The notes beneath the pieces are model-generated. The model ran no database searches and was not told where the DNA came from. It saw only the letters and a program-made list of their open reading frames with translations. The position numbers and the translations under genes are program-made. 5,624 bases of DNA from Actinomycetota bacterium (lineage in GTDB: Bacteria > Acidobacteriota > Blastocatellia > Chloracidobacteriales > Chloracidobacteriaceae). Shown here piece after piece: positions 1 to 5,296 of the stretch; position 1 is the first letter of the stretch, and the number at the start of each line of letters is the position of its first letter. Where the stretch lies: NCBI GenBank assembly GCA_013298335.1, contig JAAFHI010000274.1, positions 1 through 5,624 on the forward strand. The letters are read 5' to 3'.

Positions 1-1062
1 CGCCTGAATGAACTCGCCGCCCGACTGCCGGTTGTCGAGGCCGTGCGTGAGACCCGGCCCGACCGGATTGGTGCAGTCCACCAGTATCTTTCCGGTCAGA
101 TCGCCCGCGCCCCGCAGAGCTTCCTTGACCGCCTGAAACGGCGTCGCGAGAAAGATGATCTCCGCGCCGGCGACGGCTTCGGCGAGCGGCGCGACGGCGA
201 TGGCAGGGTTGTTGTTGAGTGCGGCGCGTACGCGCTCCGACGGCTGCGATTCACGAATGCCGACCGTCACCGAATGCCCTACGCGGACGAGGTTGTCGGC
301 CAGCCCGAAACCGACGTTGCCGAGACCGATCATCGCGACGCGGCGCGCTTCGAACCCGCCTTCGAGCGACTCGATGACGAGCCGCGCGACTTCCGCGCCG
401 CTGTTCTGCTGCTGGCCGGTGATGAGGCGTCCGTCGCGCATGGCGTGCGGGCCGAAGGGCGTCCGCGCGAAGAAGGTCGCGCCGAGTTCACGGGCGCGGT
501 CCTCGATGCGGAACGGCATCACGCGCTGCCCGACGGCCTGATCGGCGAAATCTTCTTCCTGATTCGTAAAGCCGGTGATGCGCTTCCCTTTCAGAAACGG
601 CGTGCCGTTTTCTTCGAGATACAAAAGGAGCGCCGTGCCGTGGCAGAGCGCCGCCGAGACTTTTCCGGCTTCGTAAAAGGCCGCGAATGCTTTGTGCAAA
701 CCGGTCGCCTTTTCAAAGGTGAACATCGGCCCCTGCCCGCCCGCGACGACGATGGCGTCGAAATCCGCCGGGTCGAGCGTGCCGACCGATGGCGTGTTTT
801 CAAGCAATTTCGTGAAATCGGGATTTTCAAGATACACCGCGCTCAGGCGGTCGTCCTTCGAATAACCGCTTGCGTCGCGCGGGTCGGAAAGCGCGTCGGG
901 TACGACCTTTCCGCCGTCGGGACTCGCAATCGTCACCGCGTAGCCTTGTTTCGTGAAAGCGTCATAGGGATGAATCAGTTCCGACGCCCAGAACCCGACC
1001 GGCCAGCCCGTCGTCGTGGACACCGCCGGATTGGAAACCACCATCAGCACTCGTTTCGTCAT
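1..1062 (-). CDS. DJ-1/PfpI (Hsp31-like) domain fused to F420/NADP oxidoreductase-like Rossmann domain; C-terminal part outside window
   Basis: The reading frame is open from ATG at 1062 to the window edge (354 codons seen, no stop). Residues 1 to about 232 match the Hsp31-like branch of the DJ-1/PfpI superfamily: conserved Glu28 in GFWASEL, an ASPDGG turn (47-52), AGGQG (107-111), the nucleophile elbow ALCHG with Cys140-His141, and TGFTNQEED (163-171). This Glu/Cys/His set is the one used by glyoxalase III-type and protein-repair members. After a very short linker, residues 241 onward form a Rossmann fold with GLGNVG (246-251), Arg270 after the second strand (suggesting NADP preference), and DCTNPVG (329-335), as in NADPH-dependent F420 reductase-type proteins. 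Likely cytosolic; no signal peptide is seen. An HxlR regulator is transcribed divergently. No strong Shine-Dalgarno is visible before the ATG. The domain calls are confident. The reaction, and any real use of F420, is not shown; a role in carbonyl or electrophile detoxification is inference. Confidence 0.87.
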   Translation of the reverse strand, partial: MTKRVLMVVSNPAVSTTTGWPVGFWASELIHPYDAFTKQGYAVTIASPDGGKVVPDALSDPRDASGYSKDDRLSAVYLENPDFTKLLENTPSVGTLDPADFDAIVVAGGQGPMFTFEKATGLHKAFAAFYEAGKVSAALCHGTALLLYLEENGTPFLKGKRITGFTNQEEDFADQAVGQRVMPFRIEDRARELGATFFARTPFGPHAMRDGRLITGQQQNSGAEVARLVIESLEGGFEARRVAMIGLGNVGFGLADNLVRVGHSVTVGIRESQPSERVRAALNNNPAIAVAPLAEAVAGAEIIFLATPFQAVKEALRGAGDLTGKILVDCTNPVGPGLTHGLDNRQSGGEFIQA

Positions 1063-1144
1063 ACATACCGCCGTAAGGTAAAGTGAACTTCATTTCGGCG
1101 GCACTCTAGCCACGACTTTAAATCCTGTGGAGTACGCACTTTCC

Positions 1145-1159
1145 GGGAGGATACTTCCC
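1145..1159. promoter_or_regulatory. Imperfect inverted repeat in divergent upstream region; candidate HxlR operator
   Basis: GGGAGG-ATA-CTTCCC is a 6-bp inverted repeat with one G/T mismatch and a 3-bp spacer. It lies 24 bp before the HxlR-family start, inside the 121-bp region (1063-1183) shared by two divergent genes. HxlR proteins bind as dimers to short dyads in such regions, often controlling the divergent gene and themselves. Two weaker dyads are nearby, AAGTGAACTT (1081-1090) and AGTACGCACT (1131-1140). I could not fix a convincing -35/-10 pair for either gene, so the operator role is a guess from position and symmetry. Confidence 0.3.
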
Positions 1160-1183
1160 TCGCGGTAAGCACTGGACGAACCC

Positions 1184-1534
1184 ATGCCCGCATTCGAGTT
1201 CAACGGCAGGAAATACAACAACCCGGTCGAACTGGCGCTGTTCGTCATCGGCGGCAAGTGGAAGCTGCCGATTTTGTGGCGTTTGAAGGATGGCGTGATG
1301 CGCTACGGCGAACTCAAGCGCAGCCTCGGGCGAACCACCCACAAGGTTCTCGCCGAGCAGTTGCGCGAACTCGAACGCGACGGCCTCGTCGCCCGGACCG
1401 TCTTTCCCGAAGTGCCGCCCCACGTCGAATACCGCATCACCGACCTTGGCCTGACGGTCCTCCCCGCGATTGAACTGCTCCGCGACTGGGGCGATGCGTT
1501 CCGGAAAGGGCCTGGAGTGGGGCATGGGGAATAG
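1184..1534 (+). CDS. HxlR-family winged helix-turn-helix transcriptional regulator
   Basis: A 116-aa protein of typical family length (about 100-130 aa). It has the HxlR hallmarks in order: NPVELALFVIGGKWKLPIL (13-31), RYGELKRSLGRTTHKVL (40-56, the recognition-helix region), QLRELERDGLVART (59-72), the wing PEVPPHVEYRITDLG (75-89), and a C-terminal dimerisation helix ending in DWGDAFR. Members are dimeric DNA-binding proteins, often sensing electrophiles or redox state and controlling a divergent oxidoreductase. Here that would be the DJ-1/Rossmann fusion gene. Two oddities. The N-terminal Cys that senses thiol stress in YodB/HypR-type members is replaced by Asn13, and the protein has no cysteine at all. 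The last six residues (GVGHGE) are encoded by a G-run repeat that contains the TAG stop, suggesting the natural C-terminus was altered. The Shine-Dalgarno is weak (GGA at 1174-1176); the ATG at 1184 is chosen because the homologous region begins directly after it. Confidence 0.9.
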   Translation: MPAFEFNGRKYNNPVELALFVIGGKWKLPILWRLKDGVMRYGELKRSLGRTTHKVLAEQLRELERDGLVARTVFPEVPPHVEYRITDLGLTVLPAIELLRDWGDAFRKGPGVGHGE

Positions 1535-1551
1535 GGGATGGGGCATGGGGG
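1519..1551 (+). repeat. G-run element (predicted G-quadruplex) spanning the HxlR stop codon; left copy
   Basis: Five runs of four or five G (1519-1522, 1526-1529, 1534-1537, 1540-1543, 1547-1551) are separated by loops of 2-4 bases. This satisfies the strictest G-quadruplex pattern on the coding strand, so both DNA and mRNA could fold. The TAG stop of the regulator gene is inside it (1532-1534). The core AGGGGATGGGGCATGG (1533-1548) is identical to the complement of 2209-2224, and TTTCCT follows in both copies. Similar purine-rich intergenic repeats are known in several bacterial genomes. The function here is unknown; it may be a dispersed repeat or a 3'-end RNA structure. Confidence 0.75.
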
Positions 1552-1577
1552 TTTCCTGTCCTTTTCCCTGCCCCTGG

Positions 1578-1629
1578 AAAATGGACAACTGAAAATCGGT
1601 GGCTGGATTCACTGTCAATTGTCCATTTT
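1578..1629. repeat. Intergenic inverted repeat with perfect 11-bp arms, possible weak terminator
   Basis: AAAATGGACAA at 1578-1588 is exactly complementary to TTGTCCATTTT at 1619-1629, with a 30-base loop; one further T follows (1630). It lies just after the regulator gene and its G-run element, and before the small gene at 1694. The arms are AT-rich and the loop is long, so it is not a classical intrinsic terminator. It could be a relic of a dispersed intergenic repeat or a folded leader for the next gene. The symmetry is certain, the role is not. Confidence 0.6.
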
Positions 1630-1693
1630 TCTGACCGCGTGGATTCGCATTCAGTTCCGGGTTTGGTCACCCGCTCGGCGGACAGGAGAATCA

Positions 1694-2050
1694 ATGCTGG
1701 AAGAAGTCACTCAGTTCCGTGATCTTGCGCCTGATGAAAGAAGGTTGCTGGAAGTGTTTATTTCAAGATACCGCTTGGGCGGCCTTCAGGATCTCGACTC
1801 GATAAAAGTGAAACCCCTTTCGGATGGAGGCATGGGGAGCCTGTCTCTTTATCCAAAAGGCTGTGATGAAACCGGCAGGAAGTTTGGGCGGGTCGCGGCG
1901 GAACTGACTTTACAGGATGGTGACGGAGTTCAGGTTTTGGTTACCCTCAATCTGGATCAGAAGGGGCGACTGTTCGAACTGGATGTGTGGAAAGCGAATT
2001 TTGAGAAAATTACCTCTTTTTCCAATTTAACCCTGGTCCCCGAATCCTGA
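1694..2050 (+). CDS. Small conserved-looking protein of unknown function (possibly DUF6984-like)
   Basis: A 118-aa protein. The frame is open further upstream to 1538, but ATG 1694 is preferred: AGGAG at 1684-1688 sits 5 bases before it, and the upstream extension runs through the G-run element and inverted repeat. Visible features are a charged N-terminal helix (APDERRLLEVFISRYRL), DGGMGSLSLYP (44-54), then alternating strands ending in VTLNLDQKGRLFELDVWKANF. The GGMGSL plus LNLD...LFELDxWK pattern recalls, from memory only, small proteins labelled DUF6984, some of which resemble immunity proteins; I cannot confirm this. There is no signal peptide or membrane segment. The gene is visibly AT-richer than its neighbours, with codons such as TTA, AGA and AAA, and is flanked by inverted G-run elements, which suggests acquisition by transfer. 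A strong terminator follows 80 bp downstream. Confidence 0.75.
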   Translation: MLEEVTQFRDLAPDERRLLEVFISRYRLGGLQDLDSIKVKPLSDGGMGSLSLYPKGCDETGRKFGRVAAELTLQDGDGVQVLVTLNLDQKGRLFELDVWKANFEKITSFSNLTLVPES

Positions 2051-2128
2051 TTTCCAGTTTTGGGGACTACTTCAAACTCCCTGGGCACGGCAAACTCACT
2101 GACGCCCACCTGCCCGCCGTCACGTTGA

Positions 2129-2172
2129 AAAGGCCGTGGGGAATTGTTGTTCCTCACGGCCTTTCCTTTTTT
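2129..2172 (+). terminator. Rho-independent terminator after the small gene
   Basis: The 10-bp perfect arms AAAGGCCGTG (2129-2138) and CACGGCCTTT (2155-2164) extend inward by five more pairs, one of them G-U, to a 6-base TTGTTG loop. Two C and a run of six T (2167-2172) follow. The orientation fits termination of plus-strand transcription from the gene ending at 2050 and prevents read-through into the convergent glucoamylase gene. On the minus strand only a short TTTTC follows the stem, so it may work weakly for the opposite transcript as well. Confidence 0.9.
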
Positions 2173-2208
2173 CCGGGTTGTTTGTTTCAAGACAAAGGGC
2201 GAGGAAAT

Positions 2209-2239
2209 CCATGCCCCATCCCCTGTCCCCCATCCCCTA
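2209..2239 (-). repeat. G-run element (predicted G-quadruplex) beginning at the glucoamylase stop codon; right copy, inverted
   Basis: On the minus strand four G runs (2237-2234, 2231-2227, 2223-2220, 2217-2214) are separated by 2-3 bases. The first run starts with the G of the TAG stop codon of the GH15 gene (2239-2237). The 16 bases at 2209-2224 are the exact reverse complement of 1533-1548. AGGAAA at 2202-2207 mirrors TTTCCT at 1552-1557, giving an imperfect inverted repeat of about 30 bp around the 1.5-2.2 kb segment. It would lie in the 3' end of the GH15 mRNA. Confidence 0.75.
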
Positions 2240-4378
2240 CTTCTTCTGAAAGTGCTCCCGCACGACCGCCGGTTGTTCGACGATGCGTTTCTGTTCGATG
2301 GACATCACGAGGCGGAGGAATCCGGCCATGCTCCACGCGAGCGGCGTCGCGCAGCCCGTGCCCTCGCCGATTTTGAACTTCGCGTCGGCGGGCCAGGTGC
2401 GGTCCCAGACCTGTTCGGGCAGCATCTTGCCGGGACCGGCGAAGCGCATCATGGTTTTGGCGTAGACCTCGGCATTTTCGCCGCGCGCCACGGCGTATTC
2501 GCCGCGCTCGCCCGTGAGCAACACCCAGAGCCGCCCCTGGCCCTTGCTCTTGTCCTGCCACGCGCTGCCGTCGGGGCGCTCGCCGTAACCGTCCATGTTG
2601 TACCGATAGAAGGCCGGTCCCATCGGCGTGTCGACGCGGATGGCCTTGTCCACGACTTTGAGCGAGCGTTCGATCTTTTTGTCACCCGGCGCGACGATGC
2701 CGAGACGAACGAGGTCGAGAAATCCGGCGTCGATGATGAAACGTTCGTCCGCCGTGCCGCCGCCGTTGTTGATTTCGCGCGGCGCGCCGTCGTTGGGGTC
2801 GAGGTTGTCGTTGATGCGGAAGTAGTACCCGCGTTCCTCGTCGCCGTCGTCCCACGGACCGGTCGTGGTGTAGCACCAGTTCTGTACACCCGCCGCCCAA
2901 AGATCGGCGGTCCGCAGGTAGCGGAGGGCGTCGTCGTTCTTGCCGAGTTTCTTCGCGATGTCGGCGGCGCAGACCAGTCCGGCGATTTCGGCGGCGATGG
3001 TCGAAGGCGAGTAGCCCTCTTCTTCTTCCCAGCGCTCCTGCGGCGTGAACGGCCCGGTGCGCAGGATGAATTCCGCCGCCGGGCGGACGTGCAGCAGGTA
3101 GGTCTTTTCGTCGTGACGGTTCAACTGCCACGCGAGAATGATCGGGTAGGCGCTTTCATCGAGCTGGATGCTCGGCCAGTAGGGACGTCCGTCGAGCCAA
3201 CTGTTCTGCGGAAAACTGCCGTCGGATTTCTGCTGGATGTTGAACAGGTAGTCGAGCGACCGCGCCGCCGCCTCGGTGTCGCCAATGGCGAGCCACGCCG
3301 ACGCGACGTGATAGAGGTCGCGCGACCAGACGAGGTGATACCCGCCCGACTGGTTGGTATCGGCGTTGGCCGTCTCGCCCCACGGATTGCTGATGCTCGC
3401 GATACCCGCGCCGCGGTAGGTCTTGTCTTCATGCGCCGCGAGGCCCATCGCCGCCACGACGAACTGGTCGCGGTAGATGTCGTTGACCTTCGGCAGCTTG
3501 TCGACGAACCCCTTCCACTCGGCGGCATAGCCTTTCTGAATCGCCGCGAAACCGTCTCCGAGCGAACCGTTCGCCGCGCCGACGGCGGCATCCGGCGTCT
3601 CGCCGAAACCGAGCGCGATGGTCGCCGTGTTGCCCGCGAGCTGGCCGATCTGAACAATGTTGCCGTTCGCCGCGCGCTGGTTTTCAACGTCGAGCTTTCC
3701 GTCCGACACAAGGTCGGTCCAGCCGTCGCTCGTGCCCGCGAACCCGCTCGACACACGCGCGAACGCGGGTTTGGCCGCCGTCGCGAGCGCGATGCGCCGG
3801 TTGTAATGCGGGTCGAGATCGGTCGCGACGAGCGTTTTCTCGACGTTGTAACCCGTGTCGCCCATGCCGCTGTTGGCGATGGAGGGATCGATCAACGCGT
3901 AGACCGTGTATTTCCCGCCGTCGAGCGCGGTGAACTTCACGTCAATCAGGAACGTGTCGCGTTTTGGATCGGTCGTGTAGGTCTTTTCGAGTTTCCACCG
4001 CCTTCCGTCGCCCGTCGTCTGGCTGTAGGAGAGCGAGTTCTTCTCGACCCAGTCGGTCGTCCGCGTGAGTGCGTCACGCGATTCGAACGCGAGAAAACCG
4101 CCGTCGCCCGCGATGATGAAGTCGAGTGCGCGGAGATTCGGCGTGTCGAGCGTCGGGTAGTACACCTCGGTCATGCCCGTCTCGCCGAGCGTGAACCAGA
4201 CCTTCGAGGCGAGGCCGAAGCTCGTTCCGATACCGGTTTTCCGACCGGACGTCCAGGTAGCCGACGCGCCGGGTCGTCCCTTGGCCTCGGTCGCGCCGGA
4301 TTGGGCCCGGACGGTGGAAAAATTCTGCAACGAGCCGAAAAGCAGCAATAAACCGAGAGTGTGGCACAGGATTCGCAT
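2237..4378 (-). CDS. Secreted GH15 glucoamylase-type glycoside hydrolase with glucodextranase-like N-terminal domain
   Basis: Predicted glucan 1,4-alpha-glucosidase, an inverting exo-enzyme releasing beta-D-glucose from starch or maltodextrin ends. I chose ATG 4378 (713 aa), which starts directly before a signal peptide: positive start, hydrophobic LGLLLLFGSL, V-x-A cleavage site before QS. An in-frame GTG at 4390 would add four residues; neither has a clear Shine-Dalgarno. The following positions count from the GTG. Residues about 50-290 form the beta-sandwich N-domain (GIGTSFG at 53-59, EVYYPTLDTPN at 75-85). About 300-700 is the (alpha/alpha)6 barrel: GYHLVWSRD (350-358), QLDESAYP (409-416), RWEEEEGYSPST (453-464) with probable acid Glu455, and LPEQVWD (657-663) with probable base Glu659. 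Spacing of the two Glu agrees with clostridial glucoamylase. Length is normal and no key residue is missing. Likely periplasmic or extracellular. A GH13 gene lies upstream on the same strand beyond an opposing gene. Glucodextranase or related alpha-glucosidase activity is a possible alternative. Confidence 0.92.
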   Translation of the reverse strand: MRILCHTLGLLLLFGSLQNFSTVRAQSGATEAKGRPGASATWTSGRKTGIGTSFGLASKVWFTLGETGMTEVYYPTLDTPNLRALDFIIAGDGGFLAFESRDALTRTTDWVEKNSLSYSQTTGDGRRWKLEKTYTTDPKRDTFLIDVKFTALDGGKYTVYALIDPSIANSGMGDTGYNVEKTLVATDLDPHYNRRIALATAAKPAFARVSSGFAGTSDGWTDLVSDGKLDVENQRAANGNIVQIGQLAGNTATIALGFGETPDAAVGAANGSLGDGFAAIQKGYAAEWKGFVDKLPKVNDIYRDQFVVAAMGLAAHEDKTYRGAGIASISNPWGETANADTNQSGGYHLVWSRDLYHVASAWLAIGDTEAAARSLDYLFNIQQKSDGSFPQNSWLDGRPYWPSIQLDESAYPIILAWQLNRHDEKTYLLHVRPAAEFILRTGPFTPQERWEEEEGYSPSTIAAEIAGLVCAADIAKKLGKNDDALRYLRTADLWAAGVQNWCYTTTGPWDDGDEERGYYFRINDNLDPNDGAPREINNGGGTADERFIIDAGFLDLVRLGIVAPGDKKIERSLKVVDKAIRVDTPMGPAFYRYNMDGYGERPDGSAWQDKSKGQGRLWVLLTGERGEYAVARGENAEVYAKTMMRFAGPGKMLPEQVWDRTWPADAKFKIGEGTGCATPLAWSMAGFLRLVMSIEQKRIVEQPAVVREHFQKK

Positions 4379-4439
4379 AGGGATGTTCACGCAGCCGGGC
4401 GTCGGATTTCACCGAACCGCCGAGAGAAGTTTTGGAATG

Positions 4440-4464
4440 GTTCGTCCCGATTTCAGGGACGAAC
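4440..4464. promoter_or_regulatory. Perfect 9-bp palindrome between divergent genes; candidate operator
   Basis: GTTCGTCCC (4440-4448) and GGGACGAAC (4456-4464) are exact reverse complements separated by 7 bases. The site lies 7 bp upstream of the predicted -35 box of the coiled-coil gene and about 60 bp upstream of the glucoamylase start. This position suits a dimeric regulator acting on one or both divergent genes. As RNA on the minus strand it would be a GC-rich hairpin in a possible leader of the glucoamylase mRNA; no T run follows, so it is not a terminator. The symmetry is certain, the role inferred. Confidence 0.5.
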
Positions 4465-4471
4465 GTCGGGA

Positions 4472-4500
4472 TTGGTTTCGGGCGAAAGACTCGCTACAGT
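4472..4500 (+). promoter_or_regulatory. Predicted sigma70-type promoter of the coiled-coil gene
   Basis: TTGGTT (4472-4477) and TACAGT (4495-4500) are separated by exactly 17 bases and preserve the most conserved positions of the -35 (TTG) and -10 (TA...T) boxes. A start near 4507 would give a leader of about 25 bases containing AAGGAG (4518-4523), a strong Shine-Dalgarno 9 bases before the ATG at 4533. Each element is consistent with the others, but the boxes match consensus only partly. Confidence 0.5.
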
Positions 4501-4532
4501 TTGCACAATCGCTCGCGAAGGAGTTTCACCCA

Positions 4533-5279
4533 ATGACGAACGAGGAATTGCTCACCAGAATAGAAACCTTGCTCGACGACCGCTTCGGGGTCGTCAACCG
4601 CCAGTTTGAAATTATCGACGGCAAGTTCAAAACCGTTGACGAACGGTTCGATCAACTTTCAGGCCAGTTCAATGGGCTGACCGGCCAGGTCAACGGACTC
4701 ACACATCGATTCGACGACCTTTCCGGCCAAGTCAACGGACTCACGCATCGATTCGACGACCTTTCCGGCCAGGTCAACGGACTCACACATCGATTCGACG
4801 ACCTTTCCGGCCAGGTCAACGGACTCACGCATCGATTCGACGACCTTTCCGGCCAAGTCAACGGGCTGACCGGCCAGGTCAACGGACTTTCAAGTCGATT
4901 TGATCAACTCAACAACCGCTTCGATGAGTTGCACGCGGAACTCATTTCTACCCGCGACGTCCTCGAAGCACGCATCGCTACCCTTGAAGTCAGGTTCGAC
5001 AACCTCGAAAACCGTTTCGATGGGCTTGAAACCCGTTTTGACCGACTCGAAAACCGGGTCGAAGGGGTTCGCGTCGAGTTGAAACAGGATATCCGTGAAA
5101 CGCGGCAACACCTCGAAGCGGAAATCGGTCGGGCTTTCAGCGCGATCATCGAGACGCATCGCGAGGTCAAACTGACGCGGCGGCGGGTTCGGGAAATCGA
5201 GAACGAAACCCTCACCCGCATTGAGCAACTGGAGCAGCGCGTCGAACGCCTTGAAGCGGGATTGTCGCCACAGGGCTGA
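4533..5279 (+). CDS. Coiled-coil protein of unknown function with internal 14-residue tandem repeats
   Basis: A 248-aa protein. The frame is open further upstream, but ATG 4533 has AAGGAG 9 bases before it and the upstream frame runs antisense through the glucoamylase start. It is almost wholly heptad-patterned: residues about 5-50 lead in, 51-106 are four copies of GQVNGLTHRFDDLS (two heptads each, with V/F and L at the a and d positions), 107-126 are degenerate copies, 154-178 are RFDxLEN-type single heptads, and about 185-243 is a highly charged helix. There is no signal peptide, membrane segment, cysteine or catalytic motif. It probably forms a long cytoplasmic oligomeric rod. Generic searches would likely return tail-fibre, apolipoprotein-like or SMC-like hits because of the heptads, so such hits would be weak evidence. 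It faces the GH13 gene convergently with only 17 bp between stops and no terminator visible there. Its link to the starch genes is unknown. Confidence 0.85.
   Translation: MTNEELLTRIETLLDDRFGVVNRQFEIIDGKFKTVDERFDQLSGQFNGLTGQVNGLTHRFDDLSGQVNGLTHRFDDLSGQVNGLTHRFDDLSGQVNGLTHRFDDLSGQVNGLTGQVNGLSSRFDQLNNRFDELHAELISTRDVLEARIATLEVRFDNLENRFDGLETRFDRLENRVEGVRVELKQDIRETRQHLEAEIGRAFSAIIETHREVKLTRRRVREIENETLTRIEQLEQRVERLEAGLSPQG
4683..4850 (+). repeat. Four 42-bp in-frame tandem repeats inside the coiled-coil gene
   Basis: Units lie at 4683-4724, 4725-4766, 4767-4808 and 4809-4850, with half-units before (4662-4682) and after (4851-4871, 4872-4892). The four full units differ at only two sites, CAG/CAA in the second codon and ACA/ACG in the seventh, both synonymous. 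The ACA/ACG site alternates A,G,A,G, consistent with duplication of an 84-bp pair; the CAG/CAA site (G,A,G,G) needs one extra change. Each unit adds exactly two heptads, so copy number can change without breaking the frame or the coiled-coil register. Confidence 0.95.
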
Positions 5280-5296
5280 CCGACGCGCTTCCCCGC

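Noticed and set aside
43..1086. A 347-codon open frame on the plus strand opposite the DJ-1 fusion gene
   Set aside because: The composition is Arg-rich and featureless, and the minus strand reads as two recognisable, continuous domains.
1081..1140. AAGTGAACTT and AGTACGCACT as a pair of operator copies 50 bp apart
   Set aside because: Both are weak dyads with different half-site spacing (2 versus 4 bases), so they do not represent the same site.
1437..1694. Minus-strand open frames over the G-run element and inverted repeat
   Set aside because: They overlap the regulator gene and low-complexity intergenic sequence, with no family resemblance.
1533..2224. An insertion sequence with terminal inverted repeats
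   Set aside because: The inverted elements are real, but no transposase is encoded between them and no target-site duplication can be seen, so only a passive cassette or two repeat copies can be supported.
2144..4351. A 735-codon open frame on the plus strand opposite the glucoamylase gene
   Set aside because: It is an antisense shadow produced by high GC: the protein is Arg/Val/Ala-rich without domains, while the minus strand carries a complete GH15 enzyme with signal peptide and catalytic motifs.
4683..4850. The 42-bp direct repeats as a CRISPR array
   Set aside because: The units are head-to-tail with no unique spacers and are in frame inside a coding sequence.
4652..4882. Minus-strand frames giving short repetitive peptides over the 42-bp array
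   Set aside because: They exist only because the repeat has no stop in those frames; they have no credible start signals and the plus strand gives a proper heptad pattern with Shine-Dalgarno.
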